Below, piece after piece: positions 54,781-64,000 of a stretch of DNA of 64,000 bases. The stretch is from positions 62,001 to 126,000 of the forward strand of contig NZ_FOEO01000011.1 of assembly GCF_900110765.1 (NCBI RefSeq), given 5' to 3'. Every line of letters starts with the position of its first letter. Position 1 is the first letter of the stretch. The notes beneath the pieces were generated by a model. It was given only the letters and a program-made list of their open reading frames with translations. It was not told the DNA's origin and searched no databases. The DNA comes from Pseudomonas sp. NFACC02 (GTDB taxonomy: Bacteria; Pseudomonadota; Gammaproteobacteria; Pseudomonadales; Pseudomonadaceae). The position numbers and the translations under genes are program-made.

Positions 54781-56163
54781 GTGCTTTCTATCTACAACAC
54801 GCTCACCAAGAGCAAAGAAGTCTTCAAGCCGCTGGATGGCAACAAGGTGCGCATGTACGTCTGCGGGATGACCGTGTACGACTACTGCCACCTGGGCCAC
54901 GGCCGCAGCATGGTCGCGTTCGACCTGGTCACGCGCTGGCTGCGTTTCAGCGGGTATGACCTGACTTACGTGCGCAATATCACCGACATCGACGACAAGA
55001 TCATCAATCGTGCCCGTGAAAACGGCGAAGCGTTCGATGCACTGACGGCCCGCATGATCGATGCCATGCACGAGGACGAAGCGCGCCTGAACATCCTCAA
55101 GCCGGACATGGAGCCGCGTGCCACCGATTACATCGGCGGCATGCACGACATGATCCAGAGCCTGATCGACAAGGGTTATGCCTATGCGCCGGGCAACGGC
55201 GACGTGTACTACCGCGTCGGCAAGTTCCTGGGTTACGGCAAGCTGTCGCGCAAGAAGATCGAAGACCTGCGCATCGGTGCGCGGATCGAAGTCGACGAAG
55301 CCAAAGACGATCCCCTGGACTTCGTGCTGTGGAAAGGCGTCAAGCCGGGCGAACCCAGCTGGGAATCGCCATGGGGGCCGGGCCGTCCGGGCTGGCACAT
55401 TGAATGCTCGGTGATGTCCACCTGCTGCCTGGGCGAGACCTTCGACATTCATGGTGGCGGCAGCGATCTGGAATTTCCGCACCACGAAAACGAAATCGCC
55501 CAAAGCGAAGCGGCCACCGGCAAGACCTACGCCAACGCCTGGATGCATTGCGGCATGATCCGTATCAATGGCGAGAAGATGTCCAAGTCCTTGAATAACT
55601 TCTTCACCATTCGCGACGTGCTGGACAAATACCATCCGGAAGTCGTGCGTTATCTGCTGGTGTCGAGCCACTACCGCAGCGCGATCAACTATTCCGAAGA
55701 CAGCCTGAAGGAGTCGAAGGGCGCGCTGGAGCGGTTTTACCACGCCCTCAAAGGCCTGCCGGTCAGCGAACCCGTGGGCGGCGAAGCGTTCGTCGAGCGT
55801 TTTTCTGCGGCCATGAACGACGACTTTGGCACGCCGGAAGCCTGCGCAGTGCTGTTCGAGATGGTCCGCGAGATCAACCGTCTGCGCGACAGCGATGTCA
55901 ACGCGGCAGCCGGTCTGGCGGCACGTCTGAAGCAGCTTGCCAGCGTGCTGGGTGTGTTGCAGCTCGAGGCCGACGACTTCCTGCGCGCAGGGGCTGAAGG
56001 TCGTGTCGATGCGGCAGAAGTGGAGGCGCTGATTGCCGCGCGTCTGCAAGCCCGCGCCGACAAGAACTGGGCCGAATCCGACCGTATCCGCGACCAGCTC
56101 ACCGCCATGGGTGTGGTGCTGGAAGACGGGAAGGGCGGGACGACGTGGCGTCTGGCGGATTGA
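54781..56163 (+). CDS. cysS: Cysteinyl-tRNA synthetase
   Basis: The 460-residue class I synthetase has the HIGH region [20 protein letters not shown] with the first zinc Cys (about 28), the remaining zinc ligands in [20 protein letters not shown] and the nearby [10 protein letters not shown], and the KMSKS loop [12 protein letters not shown]. The start is GTG at 54781, with AAGGAA 6 bases upstream, giving the canonical [14 protein letters not shown]-terminus. Confidence 0.96.
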   Translation: MLSIYNTLTKSKEVFKPLDGNKVRMYVCGMTVYDYCHLGHGRSMVAFDLVTRWLRFSGYDLTYVRNITDIDDKIINRARENGEAFDALTARMIDAMHEDEARLNILKPDMEPRATDYIGGMHDMIQSLIDKGYAYAPGNGDVYYRVGKFLGYGKLSRKKIEDLRIGARIEVDEAKDDPLDFVLWKGVKPGEPSWESPWGPGRPGWHIECSVMSTCCLGETFDIHGGGSDLEFPHHENEIAQSEAATGKTYANAWMHCGMIRINGEKMSKSLNNFFTIRDVLDKYHPEVVRYLLVSSHYRSAINYSEDSLKESKGALERFYHALKGLPVSEPVGGEAFVERFSAAMNDDFGTPEACAVLFEMVREINRLRDSDVNAAAGLAARLKQLASVLGVLQLEADDFLRAGAEGRVDAAEVEALIAARLQARADKNWAESDRIRDQLTAMGVVLEDGKGGTTWRLAD

Positions 56164-56214
56164 CCTGATTCGTCATTGACCGTACTCACGCGCCGCGCGG
56201 ATACGTTCGCGTTT

Positions 56215-56318
56215 GATCGTTCCCACGCTCCGCGTGGGAATGCATCCTCTGACGCTCCGCGTCACAGTCGACGCAGAGCGTCAGGGGCGGCGTTACCACG
56301 CGGAGCGTGGGAACGATC
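56215..56318. repeat. GATCGTTCCCACGC-family repeat, long form
   Basis: Outer arms GATCGTTCCCACGCTCCGCG and CGCGGAGCGTGGGAACGATC are perfect inverses over 20 bases. Inner palindromes (GACGCTCCGCGTC and GACGCAGAGCGTC) form additional stems. It separates convergent cysS and the sigma-54 activator gene. Confidence 0.9.
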
Positions 56319-56338
56319 ATGGACGCCGCTTCTCCCTA

Positions 56339-58192
56339 TCAGAACCCTTGTTCCCGAAGCCGCTTGTACAGCGTATTCCGGCTCACCCCCAGCCGCTTGG
56401 CCAGCTGCGAAATATTCCCGCCGGCTGCCTGCAACAGCTCGTTCAGTTCCTCCGGCGTATCCAGCACGGCCCGGCGGTTGAACGGGATCTCCTGCTCGTT
56501 GTGCTCAGTGTCCATTTCCAGATCGGCAAAAAAATCCTCCGGCAGGTGTTCGGTGGAAATCGGCTGATCGTCCGCCAGCGCCAGCGCGACCTGAATCACG
56601 TTGCTCAACTGCCGCAGGTTTCCTGGCCAGGGATGACGTTCGAACAACGCCAGGACCGATGGCTCGAAGCCCGCCGTCTGTTGCGGTTCACGGTGCTGAT
56701 CCCAGATCGCCTGGACCAGCGCGGCCTTGTCAGTCCGTTCCCTGAGCGGTGGCAATTCTAGGTTCAACCCGCTGATGCGGTAGTAAAGGTCCTGACGGAA
56801 GCGGCCGCTCTGCACCTGTTCGCGCAATGAACAGTGAGTGGCGGAGATGACGCGGATATCCACCGGGAACAATTCGCTGCTGCCCAACGGTTGAACGCAG
56901 CGTTCCTGCAACACCCTCAGCAGGCGTGCCTGAACCGGCAGCGGCATGTCGCCGATCTCGTCCAGGAACAGCGTGCCTTTGTCCGCCTTGCGAATCAGCC
57001 CGATGCTGCCTTTGTGGTGGGCGCCGGTGAACGCGCCTTTCTCGTAGCCAAACAGTTCCGCCTCGACCAGCTCGGAGGGGATCGCCGCACAGTTCACCGC
57101 AATCAGCGGCTGATCTGCTCGCGAGCTTGCCTGATGCAAGGTTTTGACGAACACCTCCTTGCCAGCCCCGGTCTCTCCGAGAATCAGCAACGGAACGTTT
57201 TTCTCCAGAAGACGCTGCGCCTGGCGGACTGCTTTTTCGACCTTCTCGTCCCCATGACCCAGCCCGCTCGAGGCCGATGCTAACGGGCCGGGTTCGGCTT
57301 TTTTCGGCGTCTGCACAGTCCTGAACTTCAACACCGATGCCTTCGGTCGTTTGATCAGGCAATGAAAACGGTTATGCCCCGAGGCCTGAAGCGGGAAGGG
57401 TTGGCCTTCCTGCTGATCCAGCAGATGGGTAATCGGTGCCTTGAACAGGTCTTCGATATTGGCCCGCAACAGGCTGACCCCCAGCAGGTTGTCGGCACGG
57501 CGGTTGGCGCAAAGGACGCGACCGCTTTCGTCGAACACCAGCAGGCCCGCCCACTGGCTGTCGAGGTTGTTGAGGCCGGTGTTGAACGTCAACTGGAAAT
57601 GCGTGTGCTGGAACTGGTCGAGGATCAGCCGGTTTTCGATGGTCTGGCTCATCATTTTCACCATCCCGAGGGTGTGGGAGGGCGGCAGGAAGCTGTCGCT
57701 GGACACATCAAGCACCGCGATCATGCGCCGAGACGCATCGAATATGGGCGCGGCCGAGCCGGTCATGAAGCGGTTGGCTTTGAGAAAGTGTTCATCGTGT
57801 TCAATGTGAACAGCCTGTTCACACGCCAGTGCCGTGCCGATGGCGTTGGTGCCGACACCCCGTTCCAGCCAGCTGGCGCCTGCGACGAAGCCCATTTGCT
57901 GGGCCGGCTCGACAAAGCGCTTGGTGCCCCATGAATTGAGCACCTGGCCTTGCTGGTCAGCCAGCAGAATCAGGCAATTGGAGTTACTAAGGATGTTTTC
58001 ATAGAACGGCAGAACCTGCTGGTGGGTGGTCTGCACCAGCGACTGGTGCCGCTCCAGCAGTTGTGAAACCTGCTGTTCCGGCAGACGGCCAAAGGCAGGT
58101 CGGGACTGGTGATCGAGCCCGAACTCGCGGCAACGGGCCCATGAGTCCTGAATGATGGTGTCGTGAGCAGTGGATACGCCTGGTGTGGCCAT
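56339..58192 (-). CDS. Sigma-54-dependent activator, AcoR-like (GAF - AAA+ - Fis)
   Basis: The product is 617 residues: an N-terminal sensory region with a GAF-like domain (about 70-190: [20 protein letters not shown]), a PAS-like piece (about 205-275), a sigma-54 AAA+ domain and a C-terminal Fis helix-turn-helix ([20 protein letters not shown]). The AAA+ domain has Walker [14 protein letters not shown] (about 334-346), the sigma-contact loop [10 protein letters not shown] (near 386) and Walker [13 protein letters not shown]. It should read a small-molecule signal and activate the divergent transport operon, which carries a sigma-54 promoter and a row of TGTTCA repeats. ATG at 58192. Confidence 0.93.
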   Translation of the reverse strand: MATPGVSTAHDTIIQDSWARCREFGLDHQSRPAFGRLPEQQVSQLLERHQSLVQTTHQQVLPFYENILSNSNCLILLADQQGQVLNSWGTKRFVEPAQQMGFVAGASWLERGVGTNAIGTALACEQAVHIEHDEHFLKANRFMTGSAAPIFDASRRMIAVLDVSSDSFLPPSHTLGMVKMMSQTIENRLILDQFQHTHFQLTFNTGLNNLDSQWAGLLVFDESGRVLCANRRADNLLGVSLLRANIEDLFKAPITHLLDQQEGQPFPLQASGHNRFHCLIKRPKASVLKFRTVQTPKKAEPGPLASASSGLGHGDEKVEKAVRQAQRLLEKNVPLLILGETGAGKEVFVKTLHQASSRADQPLIAVNCAAIPSELVEAELFGYEKGAFTGAHHKGSIGLIRKADKGTLFLDEIGDMPLPVQARLLRVLQERCVQPLGSSELFPVDIRVISATHCSLREQVQSGRFRQDLYYRISGLNLELPPLRERTDKAALVQAIWDQHREPQQTAGFEPSVLALFERHPWPGNLRQLSNVIQVALALADDQPISTEHLPEDFFADLEMDTEHNEQEIPFNRRAVLDTPEELNELLQAAGGNISQLAKRLGVSRNTLYKRLREQGF

Positions 58193-58262
58193 GAAAATGG
58201 CTCCGTCCGAGTTCTTTTATTGTTTTTGGGATACGGCTTTGGCAGAGCGTCCGTGCTCGAAA

Positions 58263-58347
58263 CGTTCACCCATTGTTGTTCAGGATTGTTCAAAGTCAAT
58301 GTTCATTTTGTTCAGGTGTTCAGTCTTTTTCTGTTCATTTATGTTCA
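58263..58347. promoter_or_regulatory. Enhancer-like array of TGTTCA repeats
   Basis: Seven exact TGTTCA copies start at 58277, 58287, 58300, 58309, 58317, 58332 and 58342, and one CGTTCA at 58263. All are on the same strand within 85 bp. They lie 86-170 bp upstream of the -24/-12 promoter, the normal position for binding of sigma-54 activators, and just after the activator gene start. Confidence 0.75.
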
Positions 58348-58432
58348 GCAACGAATGTGGTGATGCTTCGTTTTAAGCGCTGAAGGCTCTATTTCGGGCT
58401 TTTGGTACGGATGCGCGATTACGAACGCTGAT

Positions 58433-58447
58433 TGGCACGATTGTCGC
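58433..58447 (+). promoter_or_regulatory. Sigma-54 (-24/-12) promoter of the ABC transporter operon
   Basis: TGGCACGATTGTCGC has the invariant GG and GC dinucleotides exactly 10 bases apart and matches TGGCAC-N5-TTGC at all but one position. It lies about 87 bp before the first ATPase ATG. Confidence 0.88.
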
Positions 58448-58508
58448 TATCCAACAATGGGTCGACGAATGTCATGACCCTGAACACGCTCCACCTGAGC
58501 AACACCCT

Positions 58509-58518
58509 AATAAGAACA
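58509..58518 (+). promoter_or_regulatory. Possible Hfq/Crc motif before the ABC operon
   Basis: AATAAGAACA lies just upstream of the AAAAGGG ribosome site (58522-58528) of the first ATPase. It resembles the AAnAAnAA motif bound by Hfq/Crc in Pseudomonas. Resemblance only. Confidence 0.35.
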
Positions 58519-58534
58519 GATAAAAGGGCACGCC

Positions 58535-59629
58535 ATGTCTCTCACGCTTGAGCACGTCAGCCGCGCCGTCGACGGTCAGATCTGGATCGACGATGCTTCG
58601 CTGAGCTTCGAACCCGGCTCATTCAACGTATTGCTGGGGCGCACCTTATCAGGCAAAACCAGCCTGATGCGCTTGATGGCCGGTCTGGACAAGCCAGACA
58701 GCGGCCGAGTACTGATGAATGGCAAAGATGTCACCCAGGTTGCGGTGCGCCGTCGCAACGTCTCAATGGTTTACCAACAGTTCATCAACTACCCGAGCAT
58801 GACCGTTTTCGACAACATTGCCTCGCCCTTGCGTCAGGCGAAGATGTCGAAGGACGAAATCGAAAGTCGCGTGCGGGAAACCGCCAAGATGCTGCGGATC
58901 GAAAAATTCCTCACCCGTTACCCGCTCGAACTTTCCGGCGGCCAGCAACAGCGTACGGCCATGGCGCGTGCGCTGGTCAAGGATGCCGAGCTGATTCTGT
59001 TCGACGAGCCATTGGTCAACCTTGACTACAAGCTGCGTGAAGAGCTGCGTCAGGAAATGCGTCAGTTGTTCGAGACCCGCAACACCATCGCGGTGTACGC
59101 GACCACCGAGCCCAACGAGGCATTGGCGCTGGGCGGGACGACGACGATCCTGCACGAAGGCCGGTTGATCCAGAGCGGCAAGACGCCCGAGGTCTACCAC
59201 CAGCCGAAAACCGTATTGGCCGCCGAGCTGTTCTCAGAGCCGCCGATCAACCTCATGCCGGGCCGCATCGATGGCAATGAAGTGAGCTTCGCCAACTTCG
59301 TGCACTTTCCGCTCAATGTCGATCTGCGCAAGATCGGCGACGGCGATTACCGCTTCGGCGTGCGCCCCAGCCACCTGAGCCTGGTGCCGTCCAACGATGA
59401 CGACCTCGAACTGGCGGTGACCGTGGAACTCGCGGAAATCAGCGGTTCGGAAACCTTCCTGCACGTGCGCAATGAGCACTTTTCGCTGGTGCTGCACCTG
59501 CCGGGTGTTCACGAGTACGACGTCGATACGCCGATCCGCGTGTACATCCCGACTCATAAACTGTTCGTATTCGATCAGCAGGGCGGCCTTATCCAGGCGC
59601 CGGGCCTGCGCATGGCGAGGGTTGCCTGA
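58535..59629 (+). CDS. ABC importer ATPase 1, GlpS-like (no switch histidine)
   Basis: The 364-residue MalK-type ATPase has Walker A LLGRTLSGKTSLMRL, Q loop MVYQQFINYPSMTV, an intact signature ELSGGQQQRTAMARAL and Walker B LILFDEPLVNLD. The H-loop position, normally THD, reads ATTEPNEA, so the switch His is absent. A C-terminal TOBE-like regulatory domain follows (about 240-364). It heads a six-gene operon ordered ATPase-ATPase-permease-permease-small membrane protein-binding protein, as in the rhizobial glycerol system GlpSTPQUV. The substrate (glycerol or another polyol) is inferred from that arrangement. Confidence 0.88.
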   Translation: MSLTLEHVSRAVDGQIWIDDASLSFEPGSFNVLLGRTLSGKTSLMRLMAGLDKPDSGRVLMNGKDVTQVAVRRRNVSMVYQQFINYPSMTVFDNIASPLRQAKMSKDEIESRVRETAKMLRIEKFLTRYPLELSGGQQQRTAMARALVKDAELILFDEPLVNLDYKLREELRQEMRQLFETRNTIAVYATTEPNEALALGGTTTILHEGRLIQSGKTPEVYHQPKTVLAAELFSEPPINLMPGRIDGNEVSFANFVHFPLNVDLRKIGDGDYRFGVRPSHLSLVPSNDDDLELAVTVELAEISGSETFLHVRNEHFSLVLHLPGVHEYDVDTPIRVYIPTHKLFVFDQQGGLIQAPGLRMARVA

Positions 59630-60751
59630 TGGCCGAGATCCGCTTGCAACAACTCGCACACAGTTACAGCGCCACGCCGAGCGGCCCTGAAGACTATGCC
59701 ATTCGCGAGATGACTCACATCTGGGAGCAGGGCGGCGCTTACGCCTTGCTGGGGCCGTCCGGTTGCGGCAAATCGACATTGCTCAACATCATTTCCGGCC
59801 TGCTGAGCCCGTCGGAAGGCCAGGTGATGTTCGATGCCACGGTGGTGAACGACCTGTCGCCCGAGCAGCGCAACATCGCTCAGGTTTTCCAGTTCCCCGT
59901 GGTCTACGACACCATGACGGTGTACGACAACCTCGCGTTCCCGTTGCGCAATCAGGGCATGGCGGAAGCGAAGATTCAGACCAAGGTGCAGGAAATCGCC
60001 GATGTTCTGGACCTGCAACCGCTGCTGAAGAAAAAGGCCAAGGGCCTGACCGCTGACGAAAAGCAGAAAGTCTCGATGGGGCGCGGTCTGGTGCGTGACG
60101 ACGTCTCGGCGATTCTGTTCGACGAACCGCTGACCGTGATCGACCCGCACTTGAAATGGAAACTGCGGCGCAAACTCAAGCAGATCCACGAGCAGTTCAA
60201 CATCACCATGGTCTACGTCACTCACGATCAACTGGAGGCGTCGACCTTCGCCGACAAGATTGCGGTGATGTACGGCGGCCAGATCGTGCAGTTCGGCACA
60301 CCGCGCGAGCTGTTCGAAAAGCCGCATCACACCTTTGTCGGTTACTTCATCGGCAGCCCCGGCATGAACCTGATCGAGGTCACGCCGGAACCGGGCGGCG
60401 TAGGGTTCGGCGGTATTCATCTGCCATTGGCGGAGGCCTTGCAACAGCGTCTGGCGGCCACCCGCTGGAGCACGCTCAAGGTCGGGATCCGTCCCGAGTT
60501 CGTGCACGTATGGGACGGTCCGTTCGATGACGCGATGTGCGCCGACGTGACCTACGTCGAAGACCTGGGGACCTACAAGATCCTCACCCTGAACCTGGCC
60601 GGACAGTCATTGAAAGTCCGGCTGCCGGAGGACAAGCCCGTGCCGCAAGGTCAGGCCTGGATCAGTTTCCCCGCGCAGTGGTTGATGCTGTACGCCGACG
60701 AATTTCTGCTGGAAGCCGACGCGAATCAAGCGCCGGTCAGCGAGGTGCCCC

Positions 60752-60759
<8 letters not shown>
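59629..60759 (+). CDS. ABC importer ATPase 2, GlpT-like (degenerate signature motif)
   Basis: The 376-residue MalK-type ATPase has Walker A LLGPSGCGKSTLLNI, Q loop QVFQFPVVYDTMTV, Walker B AILFDEPLTVIDPH and the H loop VYVTHDQLEAST intact. The LSGGQ signature, however, is replaced by LTADEKQKVSMGRG. It pairs with ATPase 1, whose motif loss is complementary. C-terminal TOBE-like domain. The start overlaps the previous stop (TGATG). Confidence 0.88.
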
Positions 60760-61618
<859 letters not shown>

Positions 61619-61628
61619 GGAGCGGCTC

Positions 61629-62447
61629 ATGAACAAGCGCGAAACGCTGCCGTGGAAAAAGGTTGTGCCGTTGTGGATCTACCTGCTGTTCCTGTTGGTG
61701 CCGATCTACTGGCTGGTCAACATGTCGTTCAAGACCAACACCGAGATACTCGGCGGTCTGACCCTGTATCCGCAGGATTTCACCTGGGCGAACTACAAGG
61801 TGATTTTCACTGACGAAAGCTGGTACAGCGGTTACATCAACTCGCTGTACTACGTTTGCCTGAATACCGTGATATCGCTGAGCGTGGCATTGCCAGCGGC
61901 CTACGCGTTTTCACGCTATCGTTTTCTCGGTGACAAGCACCTGTTCTTCTGGTTATTGACCAACCGCATGGCGCCACCGGCCGTATTTTTGCTGCCGTTC
62001 TTCCAGCTCTATTCGTCCATCGGTCTGTTCGACACCCATATTGCCGTCGCGTTGGCGCACTGCCTGTTCAACGTGCCGCTGGCGGTGTGGATTCTTGAGG
62101 GGTTCATGTCCGGTGTACCGAAGGAGATCGACGAAACGGCCTACATCGACGGTTACAGCTTTCCCAAGTTCTTCGGGAAGATTTTCATCCCGTTGATTGG
62201 TTCGGGCATCGGCGTGACCGCGTTCTTCTGCTTCATGTTTTCCTGGGTCGAGCTGTTGCTGGCGCGCACCCTGACATCGGTCAACGCCAAGCCCATCGCC
62301 GCCGTCATGACGCGCACGGTGTCAGCTTCGGGGATCGACTGGGGCGTGCTCGCGGCAGCTGGAGTGTTGACCATTCTGCCGGGCATGCTGGTGATCTGGT
62401 TCGTTCGTAATCACGTGGTCAAGGGTTTTGCCCTTGGCCGTGTCTGA
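61629..62447 (+). CDS. ABC importer permease 2, GlpQ-like
   Basis: The 272-residue MalG-type permease has six predicted TM helices and the EAA loop EIDETAYIDGYSFPKFFGKI. An ATG 10 bp after the first permease is preceded by GAGGAGCGG. Confidence 0.9.
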   Translation: MNKRETLPWKKVVPLWIYLLFLLVPIYWLVNMSFKTNTEILGGLTLYPQDFTWANYKVIFTDESWYSGYINSLYYVCLNTVISLSVALPAAYAFSRYRFLGDKHLFFWLLTNRMAPPAVFLLPFFQLYSSIGLFDTHIAVALAHCLFNVPLAVWILEGFMSGVPKEIDETAYIDGYSFPKFFGKIFIPLIGSGIGVTAFFCFMFSWVELLLARTLTSVNAKPIAAVMTRTVSASGIDWGVLAAAGVLTILPGMLVIWFVRNHVVKGFALGRV

Positions 62448-62458
62448 GGAGTCGAAAA

Positions 62459-62731
62459 ATGGAGTGGATGTCCTGGACACTGCCGACCGCCATTTTCTTT
62501 GCGTCCATCGCCGCCATTCTGGTTGCGATGACCGTCTGGGAATTGCGCTCGGCGAGCATCGAACGTCGCGGCTTCCTGCCGATTGCCACGACCCGTGGCG
62601 ACCGGTTGTTCATCGGTCTTCTCGGCAGCGCCTACCTGCATCTGCTGGTGATTGGTGCAACCGACTGGAGCGTTTGGGTCGCCTCAGGGCTGTCTCTGGT
62701 CTGGTTGTTGGTGGTCATGCGGTGGGGTTGA
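62459..62731 (+). CDS. DUF2160 small membrane protein, GlpU-like
   Basis: The 90-residue protein has two or three TM helices (MEWMSWTLPTAIFFASIAAI and LHLLVIGATDWSVWVASGLS). DUF2160 proteins are specifically found in glycerol-type ABC operons between permease and binding protein; role unknown. ATG 11 bp after permease 2, with GAGGAGTCG upstream. Confidence 0.87.
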   Translation: MEWMSWTLPTAIFFASIAAILVAMTVWELRSASIERRGFLPIATTRGDRLFIGLLGSAYLHLLVIGATDWSVWVASGLSLVWLLVVMRWG

Positions 62732-62751
62732 AGGTCTGAAACGCGTTCTGG

Positions 62752-62839
62752 TGTAGGAGCGCGCTTGCCCGCGATTGCGGTCTGTCTGCGAACGATGCGT
62801 CAACCGACACGCCCTATTGCGGGCAAGTGCGCTCCTACA
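62752..62839. repeat. REP pair inside the ABC operon
   Basis: TGTAGGAGCGCGCTTGCCCG (62752-) faces TTGCGGGCAAGTGCGCTCCT ending ACA at 62839. It fills the only sizeable gap in the operon, between the DUF2160 gene and the binding-protein gene. Confidence 0.9.
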
Positions 62840-62887
62840 AAGCAAAGGCAAAGCAGGAATACATAAGAATCAACACTGGAGGTGTCT

Positions 62888-64000
62888 ATGTTCAATAAGA
62901 AAAACAAGCTGCGACATAGTGTGACGGTAGCAACGATGGCGATGCTCAGCGGATTGAGCGTTTCGGCTTGGGCCGATCAGTACGAAGATGCGGCCAAGAA
63001 GTGGGCGGCCAGCGAGTTCAAGCCGACGACCCTGTCCGACGCTGACCAGCTCAAGGAACTGGAGTGGTTCATCAAGGCTGCCGAACCGTTTCGCGGCATG
63101 GACATCAAGGTGGTTTCCGAAACCTTGACCACCCATGAATATGAATCGAAAACCCTGGCCAAAGCCTTCACCGAAATCACCGGCATCAAAGTGACCCACG
63201 ACCTGTTGCAGGAAGGTGATGTCATCGAGAAGCTGCAGACCGCCATGCAGTCCGACAAAAGTATCTATGACGGTTGGGTCAACGACTCCGACTTGATCGG
63301 TACCCATTTCCGTTATGGCAAGGCGCTGTCTCTGACCGACCTGATGGCAAGCCCGGAAGGCGCCAAAGTCACCTCGCCGACGCTGGACATCAAGGACTTC
63401 ATCGGCACCTCGTTCACCACCTCGCCTGAAGTCAAAGATGCCTCGGGCAAGGTCATCACCCCGGCCAAGCTGTATCAACTGCCTGACCAACAGTTCGCCA
63501 ACCTCTACTGGTTCCGCGCGGACTGGTTCGAGCGTCCTGACCTGAAAGAAAAATTCAAAGCCAAATACGGGTATGAGCTGGGCGTTCCGGTGAACTGGTC
63601 GGCGTACGAAGACATTGCCAAGTTCTTCAGCGAAGACGTCAAGGAAATCGATGGCAAGAAAGTCTACGGCCACATGGACTACGGCAAGAAAGACCCGTCG
63701 CTGGGCTGGCGCTTCACCGACGCGTGGTTCTCCATGGCGGGCAGCGGCGACAAAGGCCTGCCGAACGGCCTGCCGGTGGACGAGTGGGGCATCCGTGTCG
63801 AGAACTGCCATCCGGTCGGTTCGAGCATCACCCGTGGCGGCGACACCAACGGCCCGGCCGCTGTGTATGCCACGCAGAAGTACATCGACTGGCTGAAGGC
63901 CTACGCGCCGCCGGAAGCGGCCGGCATGACCTTCTCCGAATCGGGTCCGGTGCCGTCTCAAGGCAACGTCGCTCAGCAGATTTTCTGGTACACCGCGTTC
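62888..64000 (+). CDS. ABC importer solute-binding protein, GlpV-like, 3' end outside the window
   Basis: The first 371 residues are present with an open frame to the last base. The signal peptide (MFNKKNKLRHSVTVATMAML then SGLSVSAWAD) predicts cleavage after AWA at about 29. The mature part is a type-I/II carbohydrate-binding fold (KVVSETLTTHEYESKTLAKA, GIKVTHDLLQEGDVIEKLQT, FRADWFERPDLKEKFKAKYG). ATG at 62888 with GGAGGTGTCT upstream. Family length is typically near 580 residues, so roughly a third lies beyond the window. Confidence 0.9.
   Translation, partial: MFNKKNKLRHSVTVATMAMLSGLSVSAWADQYEDAAKKWAASEFKPTTLSDADQLKELEWFIKAAEPFRGMDIKVVSETLTTHEYESKTLAKAFTEITGIKVTHDLLQEGDVIEKLQTAMQSDKSIYDGWVNDSDLIGTHFRYGKALSLTDLMASPEGAKVTSPTLDIKDFIGTSFTTSPEVKDASGKVITPAKLYQLPDQQFANLYWFRADWFERPDLKEKFKAKYGYELGVPVNWSAYEDIAKFFSEDVKEIDGKKVYGHMDYGKKDPSLGWRFTDAWFSMAGSGDKGLPNGLPVDEWGIRVENCHPVGSSITRGGDTNGPAAVYATQKYIDWLKAYAPPEAAGMTFSESGPVPSQGNVAQQIFWYTAF

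Larger units (their letters stand above)
58193..58534. other. 342-bp divergent regulatory region (activator / ABC operon)
   Basis: No gene. It holds the TGTTCA array, the -24/-12 promoter and a possible Hfq/Crc motif. A separate promoter for the activator gene itself was not identified. Confidence 0.7.

Noticed and set aside
52972..56049. A leftward 1025-codon open frame across glnS and cysS
   Set aside because: It is antisense to two unmistakable synthetase genes and has no recognisable domain; long stop-free antisense frames are expected at this GC.

Overview
The window looks like a chromosomal segment of a fluorescent-type Pseudomonas (P. fluorescens lineage or close relative). Supporting evidence is the high-GC coding sequence, Pseudomonas-specific gene content (1618-residue NAD-glutamate dehydrogenase GdhB, AcnB, signal-peptide-bearing Mqo, MiaE, a MarR-OMF-EmrA-EmrB efflux operon), and the many Pseudomonas REP palindromes (GGAGCCGGCTTGCTGGCGA and GTAGGAGCGCGCTTGCCCGC types) between genes. 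No prophage, plasmid, insertion sequence or CRISPR array is visible. The species call is inference.

Layout. 1-56: 3' part of a tRNA-Arg(CCU). 371-1865: a decayed 2OG-Fe(II) oxygenase and an Ada-type regulator/methyltransferase that has lost three of its four zinc cysteines. 2015-5781: mqo and a chemoreceptor with a FliA-type promoter, both leftward. 6245-8538: a REC-TPR response regulator overlapping a small soluble histidine kinase. 9178-17804: a sugar-acid (pentonate-type, Weimberg-like) catabolic cluster with a FadR-type regulator, an IlvD/Edd dehydratase, two MFS transporters, an AraD1/GguC-type FAH-fold dehydratase and an alpha-ketoglutaric semialdehyde dehydrogenase. A small conserved protein and a secreted beta-propeller lactonase follow. 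19795-20908: three small secreted or membrane proteins. 20956-26434: GST, sbcC and sbcD (leftward, overlapping). 26622-33490: a MoxR/Bat operon (MoxR ATPase, DUF58, DUF4381, BatA, BatB-TPR, BatD), leftward. 33677-34039: a small acidic protein, then a tandem array of about 155-bp REP-bearing units, then gdhB. 39913-41025: a 1.1-kb repeat-rich gap with inverted copies of a dispersed element, a 42-bp perfect palindrome and a hexanucleotide tract. 41026-46242: acnB, a DUF1289 protein, a tandem Usp protein and miaE. 46624-51474: MarR-regulated tripartite efflux. 51541-56163: lpxH/ppiB leftward, glnS and cysS rightward. 56339-64000: a sigma-54 activator divergent from a GlpSTPQUV-like ABC importer whose solute-binding gene runs off the end.

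How the parts work together. The 9-18 kb cluster should import an aldonate, dehydrate it twice and oxidise the semialdehyde to 2-oxoglutarate. Two sites fitting the GntR/FadR consensus TNGTNNNACNA lie between the divergent dehydratase and transporter genes. The end of the window is a complete regulatory unit: an AcoR-like activator, a field of TGTTCA repeats, a well-matched -24/-12 promoter and the transport operon. The two ATPases of that importer carry complementary motif losses, predicting one consensus and one degenerate ATP site. The MarR gene sits behind two CTGCnTAGGCAG palindromes and overlaps the first pump gene by 4 bp.

Most intergenic space over 300 bp is occupied by REP-type palindromes, a second hairpin family (GATCGTTCCCACGC type) and a third, longer dispersed element. 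No wholly new gene system is evident. The most distinctive observations are the Ada zinc-site loss, the asymmetric importer ATPases, the enhancer array and the repeat architectures.
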